Positions 13,201 to 23,933 of a DNA stretch of 64,000 nt are shown here, in pieces. Origin of the DNA: Sesamum alatum (Eukaryota > Streptophyta > Magnoliopsida > Lamiales > Pedaliaceae). The stretch spans positions 35,395,141-35,459,140 of the forward strand of contig JACGWO010000006.1 in assembly GCA_034509735.1 (NCBI GenBank). The letters are read 5' to 3'. How positions within the stretch are numbered: the stretch's first letter is position 1; each line of letters starts with the position of its first letter. The notes beneath the pieces are model-generated. The model saw only the letters and a list, made by a program, of their open reading frames with translations, ran no database searches and was not told the origin of the DNA. The translations under genes and the position numbers were made by a program.

Positions 13201-13811
13201 CAAATAACAGTGGCATAACTTCCATACATAAAATTACCACGTTGTAGTATTGACCAAGCAAATATGCACATTCCTTTGCAAACCATTAAAAGGGCCTATT
13301 ACCTTATTGAGAAATGACAAACAGAGAGCCTAGTCAAGCACTTTAGCCCAGCAATCTCACTCATAATTGGGAAACTAGATGGCCTTGGCGGCACTCGACT
13401 AAGCTCCAGCTCTTTCAAATTCCCTAACTTACTCAACTCCAACCCACTAACTCCTGGATCTGTTACCTTCACTTGCAAGCATTCTAGCTGCACCAAATTC
13501 CTAAACTCCACGGGGAACAAGTTCACTTCATTCGCAAAAAACTTCAGTGTTCTTAAACCCTTAAGCCTCCCCACAGCCCTCGGAATCAAATTCAACTCAT
13601 TCTTGTACAAATACACCTCCTCCACCGTGCTCTCCTCGCCATTAATCAGAGGAAAATCCAATCTTTTCCCACAAATATCAATGATGGAATTGGAATTCAA
13701 ATCCTTTTTTCCACAATTCTCCCCCAAAGCCTCCACTTCCTCGGTTCTTTCCAAATTTTCTTGCTCTTTTAAGCCGGAAGTTTCAATTTCCTCCAATTCC
13801 TTAACCTGCAT
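7294..13811 (-). CDS. Leucine-rich-repeat protein kinase, Raf-related (AT1G04210-like)
   Basis: Eleven coding exons join to a 1106-residue protein (minus strand): 13811-13303, 12244-11980, 11784-11646, 11473-10735, 10569-10140, 10053-9872, 9399-9243, 9008-8781, 8689-8339, 7891-7790, 7512-7294. All splice sites are GT-AG and the phases agree. Residues about 60-290 are leucine-rich repeats (SNLEYLDLSFNKMRNLP and similar). Residues about 300-560 are basic, Ser-rich and look disordered. A kinase domain fills roughly 760-1100: AAVK with K807, catalytic loop HRDIKSEN (923-930), and GTPRWMAPEV. The magnesium motif is DFD (950-952) instead of DFG, and the glycine loop is degenerate. No signal peptide or membrane segment is evident, so it is probably cytosolic. 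Length fits the Arabidopsis homologue. The start is the first in-frame ATG. Its substrate is unknown. Confidence 0.9.
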
Positions 13812-15463
13812 TGTTCCTTTCTGTTCAAACAGCACACTAAACCCGCATGAATTTAAAGAAAACACTTAACTTTGGAGGACCTATTCAGGAAAAATATAAA
13901 CTGAATGAGTAAACAAAGTTAGGTAAGGACAGAGCGAGAGATCAGTGAAGATAATTCATGAATGTACGGGCACAAGTAGATGTCCGAGTGTGTATTTGTG
14001 TGTAAATAACGAACTTCCCGAAGGAGCTGGAAGAGGAGCGCCACTGAATTGTCAGAGAGAAACCCTAGAATCTAGAGGAAGGTGGGGACTGTGGAGCGGG
14101 GGAAAAGCGGAGCGGTATTTATAAGTGATGCTCGATTTGCAAATTTGTGGTATTGTTGGGGCTGTTTCTGAATTTCCCAGAAATCTTGTCTTCCGTTTCA
14201 CTTTACTACGGTCAATCAATCCAGTGTAAGAAGTAAAATAAGTTTCTTTTTTTTTTTTTTTTTTAAGCTAAAATAAGTTTCTTAAAACGCGCTATATTTA
14301 GAGAACAATAAGTCGTCGAGAGAATTACCCGCTTAATGTTGAAAAGCAACCCAAGACAGTGAGTCAAGACACTGCACCAAACAGCAGTATGATTCAACCT
14401 TTTTGTGCCTCAAATAATAGTGTGTCTGAATAGATATGCATAAAGGGATACAACACTACTTGCTTAGGCATGTCTACTATAATTGTCACTCAACATGTTC
14501 AGCAAGGTAGTGGGTCAGCCAAATTCTAAGTATAGTTCTTGACAAGTCTTGGATTTTAGGGTTGAGTTATTGTACCTTTCCTTATGTATGTGATGTAAGT
14601 ATAAAATTGTTTCATTTAAATTATGTTGAGGATACTAGACAAATGAGTTGAATAGGACTAAGATTAGGGTTTTTTTTTGTTTTTTTTTTTTTTGCCTGAT
14701 TTCGAATTCACCCAATAATTTAAATCATGTGCTCTTAATGAAAAGGCATGCAACATGATTCGAACCAACCAAATGTAGATTATATAATCAATTAACATCA
14801 TAAATACACAATACAAATGCGAGTCCATATTATATTGATTATTTTTCTAATTATTATCTATTTTATTTTATACGATCATCATTATTTGATCAATAATTTG
14901 ATTGTTGGAGTGTCTTGGAGACAATACAAACACCTATGACTTTGATTTTGATTTTAGGATGGTTTTTTGAACCAGACATGTTAATGGCTGGATGTTATCT
15001 TACCCAAACTATAATCGATAAATACTCGTAATAATACTTATATACCCTTTTTTAATCCTACCCATAGAAGACACATTGGCTTTTGATTTATGTTATACCC
15101 AAACACAACCGTGTCCAAGTGTGGTCCGATGGACGAAGAAATCCCAATTCTGATAAAGATGTTTTCAAGCTGACCATTCCTGAGTCTAGCTAGTGTAAAA
15201 CTATTGAATTCGAGTTTGGATATTAACCATTTATAATGAGTTTGAGTTTGAATATTGCCCTTCTAATTGACGGGTCTAATTTCCTAAATAATAATAATAT
15301 CCAGACCACTCTATTGAAATTTATAGCATTGATAGACTAATACCACCTCAAGCAGTGTAAATCCCATCAAATGAAGGTGAATAATCTTCAAGAATTTCAA
15401 GTCGAATCACCAAAAATGACCATATGTATATATGCAATAATACTAACCAAGTCACGAGCCCAT
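13812..15463. other. Kinase promoter region and gene-free spacer
   Basis: The first 300 bp probably hold the kinase 5' UTR and core promoter. Beyond that the DNA is AT-rich, with T-tracts at 14249-14264 and 14670-14693 and no gene or intact transposon that I could define. Confidence 0.4.
14115..14125 (-). promoter_or_regulatory. Possible TATA box of the LRR kinase gene
   Basis: On the minus strand the sequence reads CTTATAAATAC about 300 bp upstream of the kinase ATG. The spacing allows a long 5' UTR. No transcript evidence is available here. Confidence 0.4.
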
Positions 15464-16008
15464 AGGAAAAATTGCGGACTTAGTCCCATAGGTTAGGCCC
15501 ATTTTAAATTTGATCCCATATTTTTCAGAATTTTAATATTAGTCCCATGTTTCATTAAAAATCGCAAAAATATAGTACCAACACATTGCAAAATACACCC
15601 TCCCAGTAACGATGCTAATTATTTAACGGAGCTTCTGCACGTTAAACTCACGTGCACTAATCTGAAAAATGAAAAACGTTAAATCATTTTTCACCCTCAT
15701 CTCTCTTCTCTTTCTTCTCCAAATTATTGTAGTAAAACCCTAACTTCACCTCGTCTATTCTTCTCTAAAAACTCTTGCAATCCTCCCATAATTTCTCCCT
15801 TTTTTTGGCCTCATTTCTGCTGCAATTTCCCTCCATTCACAAGCACCGTTAATTATTTAACGTCATTACTGGGAGGGTGTATTATGCAATATTTTGGAAC
15901 TATTTTTGCCATTTTAAACGAAATGTGGGATTATATTAAAATTTTGAAAAGCATGGAATCAAATTTAAAATAGACCTAACCAATGAAACTAAGTTTACAA
16001 TTTTGCCG
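15464..16008. mobile_element. Inverted-repeat element with a UTR-like interior
   Basis: The left arm (AGGAAAAATTGCGGACTTAG) pairs with the reversed right arm (GGCAAAATTGTAAACTTAG). Similarity runs about 190 bp inward to the shared phrases ACACCCTCCCAGTAA and TAATTATTTAACG. Flanks GAGCCCAT and TACCCCAT agree at 6 of 8 positions. The centre is pyrimidine-rich with AAACCCTAACTTC, resembling a plant 5' leader. No protein is encoded. Ends are accurate to a few bases. Confidence 0.7.
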
Positions 16009-16860
16009 TACCCCATGTATTATCCATGGACAAACTCACGAAAAAGAAAGCAGCCCATAGACAACCGCAGCAAGCGCCCTACATCAGCAACCCATGGTCT
16101 GCCTAATTGGCCTTAAACTACGCAACAAGTAGGTCATGCCCGACGCGTGATTCGCCTCAGTAACACAACATATTCCAACGTCATGTCGCTCCATGGCCAT
16201 GTGGTGGACTCTCCATGCCACAAGGTTACGCTAGAACAATTAGTAGCCCTAGCATATGTTATGTGTTTATTTAGCTTTGGATATTTTATTAGAGGTTTTC
16301 TTACATTATAGCCCACATTAGTGGTGACAATAGGGGTCGAAACCTATGGTTACAACTCAATCTACTTAATTTTAGATTGAATTGAGCTCAAATATTTTTA
16401 ATTTGAGTTTAACGTGATTTATATTTAAATTCAATTGTAGTGTAAGTCCTAAACGTGTTTCATTATATTTATTTTTTTATTAATGAATCAAATGTTGTTT
16501 TTAATAATATATAAAAGATGTTTTTATGATCATAAGTTCAATTTCGATTGAATATTTAATCATATCCAACTAGATTATAAACCTCGTATAATTTCCTCTT
16601 AATCGATCAAATATAACATTAAAATATGACATTTTCTATTGAATGAGTGCAATTAAAAATAGGTAATTGAGAATAGATAATCTAAAACGTTTAAATCTTG
16701 CCACAAAAATGATTCAACTGCCCAACAACTAGATTGACTTTCTCAAATGAGCGAAGGGTGTGGATTGTCAGGTACAACTTCCACTCGTCGTTGGTCTGCA
16801 GCACTGAATCGTAACCCAAACTTAATAAAACCAAAATTTAAGAAGCCCGTGGGTTCCACC
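16009..16860. other. Spacer upstream of DMC1
   Basis: The DNA is AT-rich without a recognisable gene. The reading frame at 16134-16316 has no family resemblance. The last 200 bp are the presumed DMC1 promoter. Confidence 0.4.
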
Positions 16861-16871
16861 ATATATAAAGG
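16861..16871 (+). promoter_or_regulatory. TATA box of DMC1
   Basis: ATATATAAAGG lies about 100 bp upstream of the DMC1 ATG, a normal distance for a short 5' UTR. Confidence 0.6.
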
Positions 16872-16961
16872 CTCATCCCGAGAATTTGAAAAAACAGACT
16901 CTCAGTTCGTTTAGCCGCGTGATCATTCTTTCTGGAAAAAAACTCCCTACACCTGACAAAA

Positions 16962-19900
16962 ATGCTCGCATTCAAGTATGAGTTATTTCGAAGTTAAGTT
17001 TGAAGTTCGACTGGCGAACATCGATTTCGTGATTGCTAATGCATATATTTCTTTTATTGAATATTGAGCAACAGAGCTGAAGAGCAGAGCCAACTACAGC
17101 TCGTGGAAAGAGAAGAAATAGAAGATGAAGAAGACTTGTTTGAAGCAATTGATAAGTGTAATTACTCACGCTCATATTTTTATCTCATTCATGTATTTTT
17201 GCTTAGATTTTATTCGATCCAGTTGATTCACGAATTACTGCGCCTACGCGTGCGTATTTCACGTTTATATTCTGCTTGTGGAAGTTTTCTACGCTAGTTC
17301 TGAGAACTGAATTTCGTTTCTGACAATTTAGACCATGTTTACTGCGTAATTTCCGTTGGTTTTTAGATCTAATTACATTTATTGATTTTTAATCATTATA
17401 TTACTTGCTTGCAGAAGTTCTCGATTCGGTTGCAACACTGATTCTTTTGATTTTGCATTTGTCATTCATATATAGAAACGTCTGTCTGTGTTGTATGAAA
17501 TCCCTTGTTTTTCTGGTCTCCTGTTTCCTGTTCTTGTTCGTAATGATTTTTCGAGCTTCCTAGCATTGTTTCTGTATGGAGCATAAAGTTTCATCACACC
17601 TGGCATTTCTCATATCCATATGCGAATAACTTATGGATGTTTCTGATTTTCATGACCAGCGTATTGCTAGTGATACATTAGAAGCTAAAGTTTCCAGAAA
17701 AACTTAATCCATTGGAGTTATGTCTCTGTAGTTCACATGCTAAACTAAGTTCTCTGTATTACTACTAGATGATATTATACTGAAATCATGTTCTCACGTT
17801 GCCTTATTTATGGCCTGTTTAGATAATGTCCTGAAAGTTGAATGTGCAATCATCTTAAGGTGGTTTAGATGATATATGATAAGGACAATATCTTGATATT
17901 GCTCTTGCGAGCTAATATATCAACTTTTGCAGTGACAGCTCATGGAATCAATGCTGGTGATGTGAAGAAGCTGCAGGATGCTGGCATCTACACATGCAAT
18001 GGCTTACTGATGCACACTAAGAAGGTGAAGATTGAATTTGCTACCTTACTATCTTATGTAATCCAATTTGCAACACATTTGAACTGCAATCTCCTGTAAA
18101 TAATACAGAGTTTGACTGGAATCAAAGGACTGTCCGAGGCAAAGGTTGATAAAATATGCGAAGCTGTAGAGAAGATAGTGGTCAGTACTTTCGTTTGATA
18201 ATAATTGCTAATAGTTGCATAAACCTTGAGGTGCATTCTGATGCTGTTTGTTTGTCTCTTTCAATATACAGAACTTTGGTTACATCACCGGAAGCGACGC
18301 TCTGCTGAAAGTGAGATTTTTAGTTCCTTTGAGCTGCTTTCTGGAGTAATTCAGTCTTACTGTGCAGAGTCTTGTAGTTTAAAAGCTGATTTTACACTAT
18401 TGTTGGCTGTACAGAGAAAATCAGTCGTTCGCATCACAACTGGAAGCCAAGCTCTAGATGAACTTCTAGGGGGTAATTAATGAAATTCACTGTGTGCTTT
18501 TTATTTGAATTTATCTTCAGAGCATGACATAACTCAATCGTTGTGATGCTCTTTTAAGGTGGTATAGAAACTCTGGCAATTACTGAAGCTTTTGGAGAAT
18601 TCAGGTTACTACAACACTATTTTGCTACCGACTTGATCAAAGACTTGTGAACCATGTAATTCAGTGGCTTGTTAGTTTCTTTCTGCTGATGAACTTGTAT
18701 GCTAACATTCTTAATCAAAATTTGAATCAGATCTGGGAAAACACAGCTGGCGCATACTCTCTGTGTTTCCACACAGGTTATAAAATAAGTGAAAGTTTTA
18801 CATCAAAGCTGTTAGCTGACTTATTTGTTTGTCCTTTATGAAGAAATAAATTAAGTTCTAATTACACATCTACAAAAGCTGTTTTTCGTTTTCTAGCTGT
18901 TCTGTATCCATGAAGGTTACGGTTCAAAATCACAATGATGAGCTGAAGGTTCTCTGCATTCATATTTTCGATTTTGCAGCTTCCTATTAATATGAGAGGA
19001 GGCAACGGAAAGGTTGCTTACATTGATACTGAGGGGACATTGTATCCTTTAACGAATGTTCTTGCGCACCTTTTGGTTTGGTTTACAATGTTGGATGACT
19101 ATGCTTTGTGGCATTAGATAAGAATATATCCATTAGTCCTACATTTCCTTTTTGTTCTTTGTTCCTTAATCCACTTGCAGCCGACCAGATCGAATTATAC
19201 CTATAGCTGAAAGATTTGGAATGGATCCAGGAGCTGTACTTGACAATGTAAAGCTTATTTCTGTGATTCATTAATGCCTGCGCAGTGCATTGCTTGCTGG
19301 TTTCTCATTCTCAGCTTTCTTGTACTTGTAAAAGATCATATATGCTCGTGCTTATACATACGAGCATCAGTACAACCTGCTTCTTGGTCTAGCAGCTAAA
19401 ATGGCTGAAGAACCTTTCAGACTTTTGGTGAGTGAAATTAGAATTCTCGATCATTGTCCTAATGATGAAACAGGTAAAGCCTAAGGATCTGATATGTGAG
19501 AACTGTGCTTTCAGATTGTTGATTCAGTGATAGCCCTCTTCCGAGTAGACTTCACTGGAAGAGGAGAACTTGCAGATCGTCAGGTCTGAGCCACCATTAA
19601 AAGATTACTATTGATTTCAGATCCTTCAGTATATGTAAGCTCTCTATAATAATACAAATCTGTTGCTATTTTACAGCAAAAGTTAGCTCAGATGCTCTCA
19701 AGATTGATTAAGATTGCTGAGGAATTCAATGTTGCTGTGTACATGACCAACCAGGGTAGGGTTAACATGCATTGAACAAGTACCAATTCGGACTTCTCAC
19801 CCAAAACTTTACAGCATGCTTGAAAGGAAGAAAAATTGCTTTAGTTGCTGGTTCAGTTTCCCAACTAAACTCCAATGACGTGAGTGCTTAGATTCTTACC

Positions 19901-20348
19901 ATTTTTTCTAATTCATTTTGTTCAACTTATGATTGCAGTTATTGCCGACCCTGGAGGAGGAGTCTTTATATCAGATCCGAAGAAGCCAGCAGGAGGGCAT
20001 GTTTTGGCTCATGCAGCCACCATACGGCTAATGTTCAGGAAGGGCAAAGGCGAACAACGTGTGTGCAAGGTTTTTGATGCACCCAATCTTCCTGAAGCCG
20101 AAGCAATATCCTTTCTCTGTGTTAAACTTAATACTTAATATATTCATGGTAAATCTTGATTGAAGTCCATAAAGGTTGAGAGTTGGCACTGTCCTATTCC
20201 CAGCCCAAGATACATGAGCATGAATTCATTTTGTTACCAACCATTGAAGCTGTTAATTCACAGAATCATATATTAATTGGCTAGTTTTTCTTGACAGATG
20301 CAAGTTTTCCAGATAACTCCAGGTGGAATTGCAGATGCAAAGGATTGA
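16962..20348 (+). CDS. DMC1: Meiotic recombinase DMC1
   Basis: DMC1 is the meiosis-specific RecA/RAD51-family ATPase that forms filaments on resected DNA and catalyses strand exchange between homologues. Fifteen exons give 343 residues: 16962-16975, 17075-17157, 17933-18024, 18109-18180, 18272-18310, 18415-18472, 18559-18604, 18731-18776, 18980-19041, 19181-19247, 19335-19427, 19515-19583, 19677-19755, 19939-20105, 20304-20348. The first coding exon is only 14 nt (start MLAFKAEEQSQ). The N-terminal helix-hairpin-helix ([15 protein letters not shown]) is followed by Walker A GEFRSGKT (132-139), Walker B around LLIVDS (223-228) and the L2 loop ([16 protein letters not shown]). The protein ends GGIADAKD, as in plant DMC1. 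The last intron appears to be U12-type and its 3' boundary is uncertain (20304, or 20298 adding Met-Gln). The gene converges on the next one. Confidence 0.95.
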
Positions 20349-21005
20349 ATCAGCCACAATACCGTTCTACTGTTGGTTCAAGTAGCAAAAGGTACCCTAA
20401 TTAAGATGATCTTCTTAGTTGTTACTTTCAGATGTAAAGCTTTACAAAAAAACCGGATATGCTAAGGTTTACTGCCAGACCAGTGTTCTTATGCTACTTC
20501 ACTCAATGTAAATATTTTTCATAGTATTCCTATCATTTTGAAATGCAAACCAACTGGCCACGTACAGGAGCTACAACATGGTTGTGATAAACTTATCATC
20601 GTTTTGATGACACAGCGTTGCAAATAGCCCAATAAGCCTAAGGGCATACTTCAACTCTATAATTCGAACCAGAAAAGGGAATAATATGATATACAAATGT
20701 CATAGTAGACCACATAAAACCAATACTAGATGCATTACTACTTCTCCAAAATGGAAGTGCTGTTATTCTTATGCATGATTCACGACCATTAAAATAGCTT
20801 AGCATGGGAGTGTGAGTCTGAAACAGAACACTAGAAACATTCCTTTACAGCTACATAAACTTGATCACAGTACTGCCAAGATTCATAAAGCTCACATCCG
20901 TGTAATAAGAAGTCATCAAGATCCCCATAATAAAGGGAAGTAGGATAAATGCAAGGCCAGCTAATATCGAAAACCTTGCTATAAGGGATCTCTTATTATG
21001 TAACT
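20349..21005. other. Convergent intergenic region (two 3' UTRs)
   Basis: DMC1 reads in from the left and the YGL/LRDR gene from the right, so the 657 bp should contain both 3' UTRs and poly(A) sites. I see no other gene. Confidence 0.5.
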
Positions 21006-22639
21006 TCAGTAATTCTGGGACCAATTCGCATCACTACCAACTCTAGGCATTCCAGCTTTTTCTTTCCGAGACTCCTGGTCTACCTTAAAAGTTAAACCAC
21101 ACACCTCCCCAGAACTGTCGACTCTTGGAACGGCCTTCAACTCATTTACTGGATGCTCATAACTCCTCAGGCCACCAGAGGACGTGAAGAAGCATCCTGA
21201 AGAACAGAAACAAGATTCCCATAGCTAAACTAATAGCAGAAAGTAAAAGAAACAGCACATACTCTTAGTCTATGCCATTTTAGATGAATCACACCAACAA
21301 GGAGAAAAGAAAAAGAATTAAAATCATAGCACAAAGATTTCCGAAAGAGAAGGAAACATGTAAAAGACTAATATGGTTAGTACGCTTACTGAATACCAGG
21401 TGAACTGTAATCAGAAAGTCTCAAATATTTCTGTTTGTATGAAAGAGAAAACCAAAGCAAGGCTATGCACTTTAAATCATATGAAGAGCACGGACAAGAA
21501 TAAAGTGCGTAAAATGTTAAGCCTCATCATCAATACAACGTATCCAAACTCAGATATTTCTCGTCATTACAATTTATTAAATAAAACATGAGAAACATTT
21601 CGAAGTTGCACCCCTGTGGTCATCAAGCATTTAATACATCACAAAATAGACACAGGAAAAGCACTATGAAAAACAACATACCTTTGGGAAATGGAGCAAA
21701 AGATTTGCCGCAACCTTGCTTCACAACTTCACTGTCATCAGAAACAACAACGTTACCTTCGGAATCAGTTCCCCAGAAGAAGGGTACGCTCCCATCAGCA
21801 TCCTGTACAAGTAAAATCAACGTAAATAACTCAGACAATCAGACAGCCTGCATATACAATAAGAACGGCATAACAAAGATTCACACTGCAATGTGGTAGA
21901 ACAAATAAAACATCAACAACAGCAGGACAAACAATCACTCACAGAAGCAATAAATGTGGCTTTCGAAGTAGTGTCGAACAGAATGAACGCAAACTTCCCT
22001 TGAATGTCCCTCACGACTTGATCGGCGGGATACGGACCTCTGTCCCTCAAAGTCCTGTAAGCCTCAATAACAATGATTACTTCGTTGGCTGTCTTGCTCA
22101 AGCCATACTGCTGCTTAAGATGTGCAACGTTGTCGATGTGGCCTTCGAACAAGCAGAATATGTCATCAACAACTGCAAAAAGTCTGAAAAAAGACAGCAA
22201 AAACTAGATTAGACAACTCCACAATTGCTGATGAATAAGAGATCATACGATATTGAAAAAGGCCGGTTCTTTGCAGTCGAAGCATATAAAAAAAAAAACA
22301 CGATTACTTAAAATACTCCCACTGCAAATAATTACTCAAAGATCACGTGACAGGATATCTGCACTCTACCAAAGACATACTCCAAAATAATATGCTTCAG
22401 GAATCTCAACATTAAGAACAGAAGGAAAGAAAGAAAACTCTACAGCAATTGGGTTTCAGCTAAATCTAAAGAAAGAAAACAAACAAGATGATCACTGCAC
22501 ATATACACTGCTAAAGCATAATATAAGATCTACAACTCCCCATTGAAAAACTCGATCCTCCAACACACAAGACGCAGAACCCAGCACATATCCGCAACAA
22601 AAACAACATATAGATCTGATCAGAAACAGTAAACCCACC

Positions 22640-22682
<43 letters not shown>

Positions 22683-22898
22683 AGAGGATGAAAACCTGGG
22701 GAAAAGAGGGTTCTGTTTATCAGAAGAATAGGCAAGGAAACCAGAAGAAGCGAGGTTGATGACGACGGAGCCGGGGTGGACGGAAGAGAAATGGGTGGCC
22801 AAGAATCCGTCTTTGAGAGCGGAAACAGATTGAGGCTGAGTGTTCTGCAGTAATGCTTCTGGGCATTTAGCCACCGATTTGTGGAGAACTGCCAGCAT
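21006..22898 (-). CDS. Aluminium-induced protein with YGL and LRDR motifs (TSJT1-like, DUF3700)
   Basis: Four exons (22898-22696, 22183-21943, 21802-21682, 21196-21006) encode 251 residues, the usual length of this plant family. The fold is related to class II glutamine amidotransferase domains, but no enzymatic activity is established. The defining motifs are present: YGL at 94-96 (QQYGLSKTANE) and LRDR at 113-116 (YRTLRDRGPYPADQ), followed by GKFAFILFD and SFAPFPKGCFF. The N terminus MLAVLHKSVAKCPEAL is conserved in the family; no signal peptide or membrane segment is seen. Relatives respond to aluminium, auxin, sugar starvation and darkness. The position between DMC1 and p24 matches the Arabidopsis neighbour AT3G22850, recalled from memory. 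Intron 1 contains a GA microsatellite. Confidence 0.92.
22646..22677. repeat. (GA)n microsatellite in intron 1 of the YGL/LRDR gene
   Basis: About 16 uninterrupted GA units begin about 20 bp inside the intron, close to the splice donor. It is likely polymorphic in length. Confidence 0.9.
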
Positions 22899-23920
22899 TC
22901 TTCTTCTTGTTCTTGTTCTTGTGTGTGTGAGAGTATGATGGAGATTGGAGAGAATGAATTTTTTCTGGGTTTGATTGATGAAAGAGAAGGAAGAAAGGAG
23001 TGTGGATCAGAGTTTGTTAAATGACATTTGTGTGAGAGTGGCAGTAGCTTTCATCATTTGACGAATCTGCCCTTCTCCAGTTGAAAATTGTGGTGGACAC
23101 GTTGTAGTGGATAATGTTTCTAAAATTAATATTCGGCCCACTTTATTAATTTATTGAATTTGTGATAAGATCTAATAATAAATAAAATATAAAGACTAAT
23201 GATCGTGCTGTGCTGTAGTCGACGCGAGGCGAGGATGAGAATGGTTAACAAAAACGCAGACAGGTCAAAGTCAAAGATGGGAGGGGTAGTATCGTAATTG
23301 AAGAACAAGAAGGGGGGACAAGCATGGTGGGGACTGGGAGCTTATCCAATGGCCAAAATGAAAGAAAATGTTGGCGTGGAAACAGCGAAAGTGGTGGCGG
23401 GGAAAAAGAGGTCACCCCTAAAATACTGTGAGATTGGACACTCATCCTCCCCTTAAATTAATAATACTCATATCCTTTACTATTATTGTCTTCTGCTAAA
23501 TTAAGACACAAGTAATTTTTATTTTTTATTTTTTAATTTTTGGGTGGGGGGTTGTGACTTGTTGTATAGGGGTAGGGGAAGGATTCGAGAAGGTGACGGG
23601 TCTCAAATCATCTTTCGTAATTATCAATCCCTCCAAGAAATTTCTGGAATTGGATTCCTTCTCCAGTAACACTCCAATTCCACTTTATTCATTTTGCGTA
23701 ATTTAACTGCTTTTTTTAAATATATTTATTTAGTTAAATGAAAAAAAAAATTAATAGATTGATGAAAACTAGTAAAATAAGTTAGGGTTAAATTGACTTT
23801 ATCCCCTCTAATGTTATAAATTTAAGCTAAATCCCAAAGAATTAAAGGCCCTTATACACTTTCGAGGAGGAAAAATTCATCAAAAAGGTTCGGGTATATA
23901 TTCACTAGAAAGTTCTAAAA
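22899..23920. other. Promoter of the YGL/LRDR gene and gene-free spacer
   Basis: The first few hundred bases upstream of the ATG at 22898 are purine-rich and are the presumed 5' UTR and promoter. The rest is AT-rich, with no gene and no clear repeat. Confidence 0.4.
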
Positions 23921-23933
23921 GTATAATCACACA

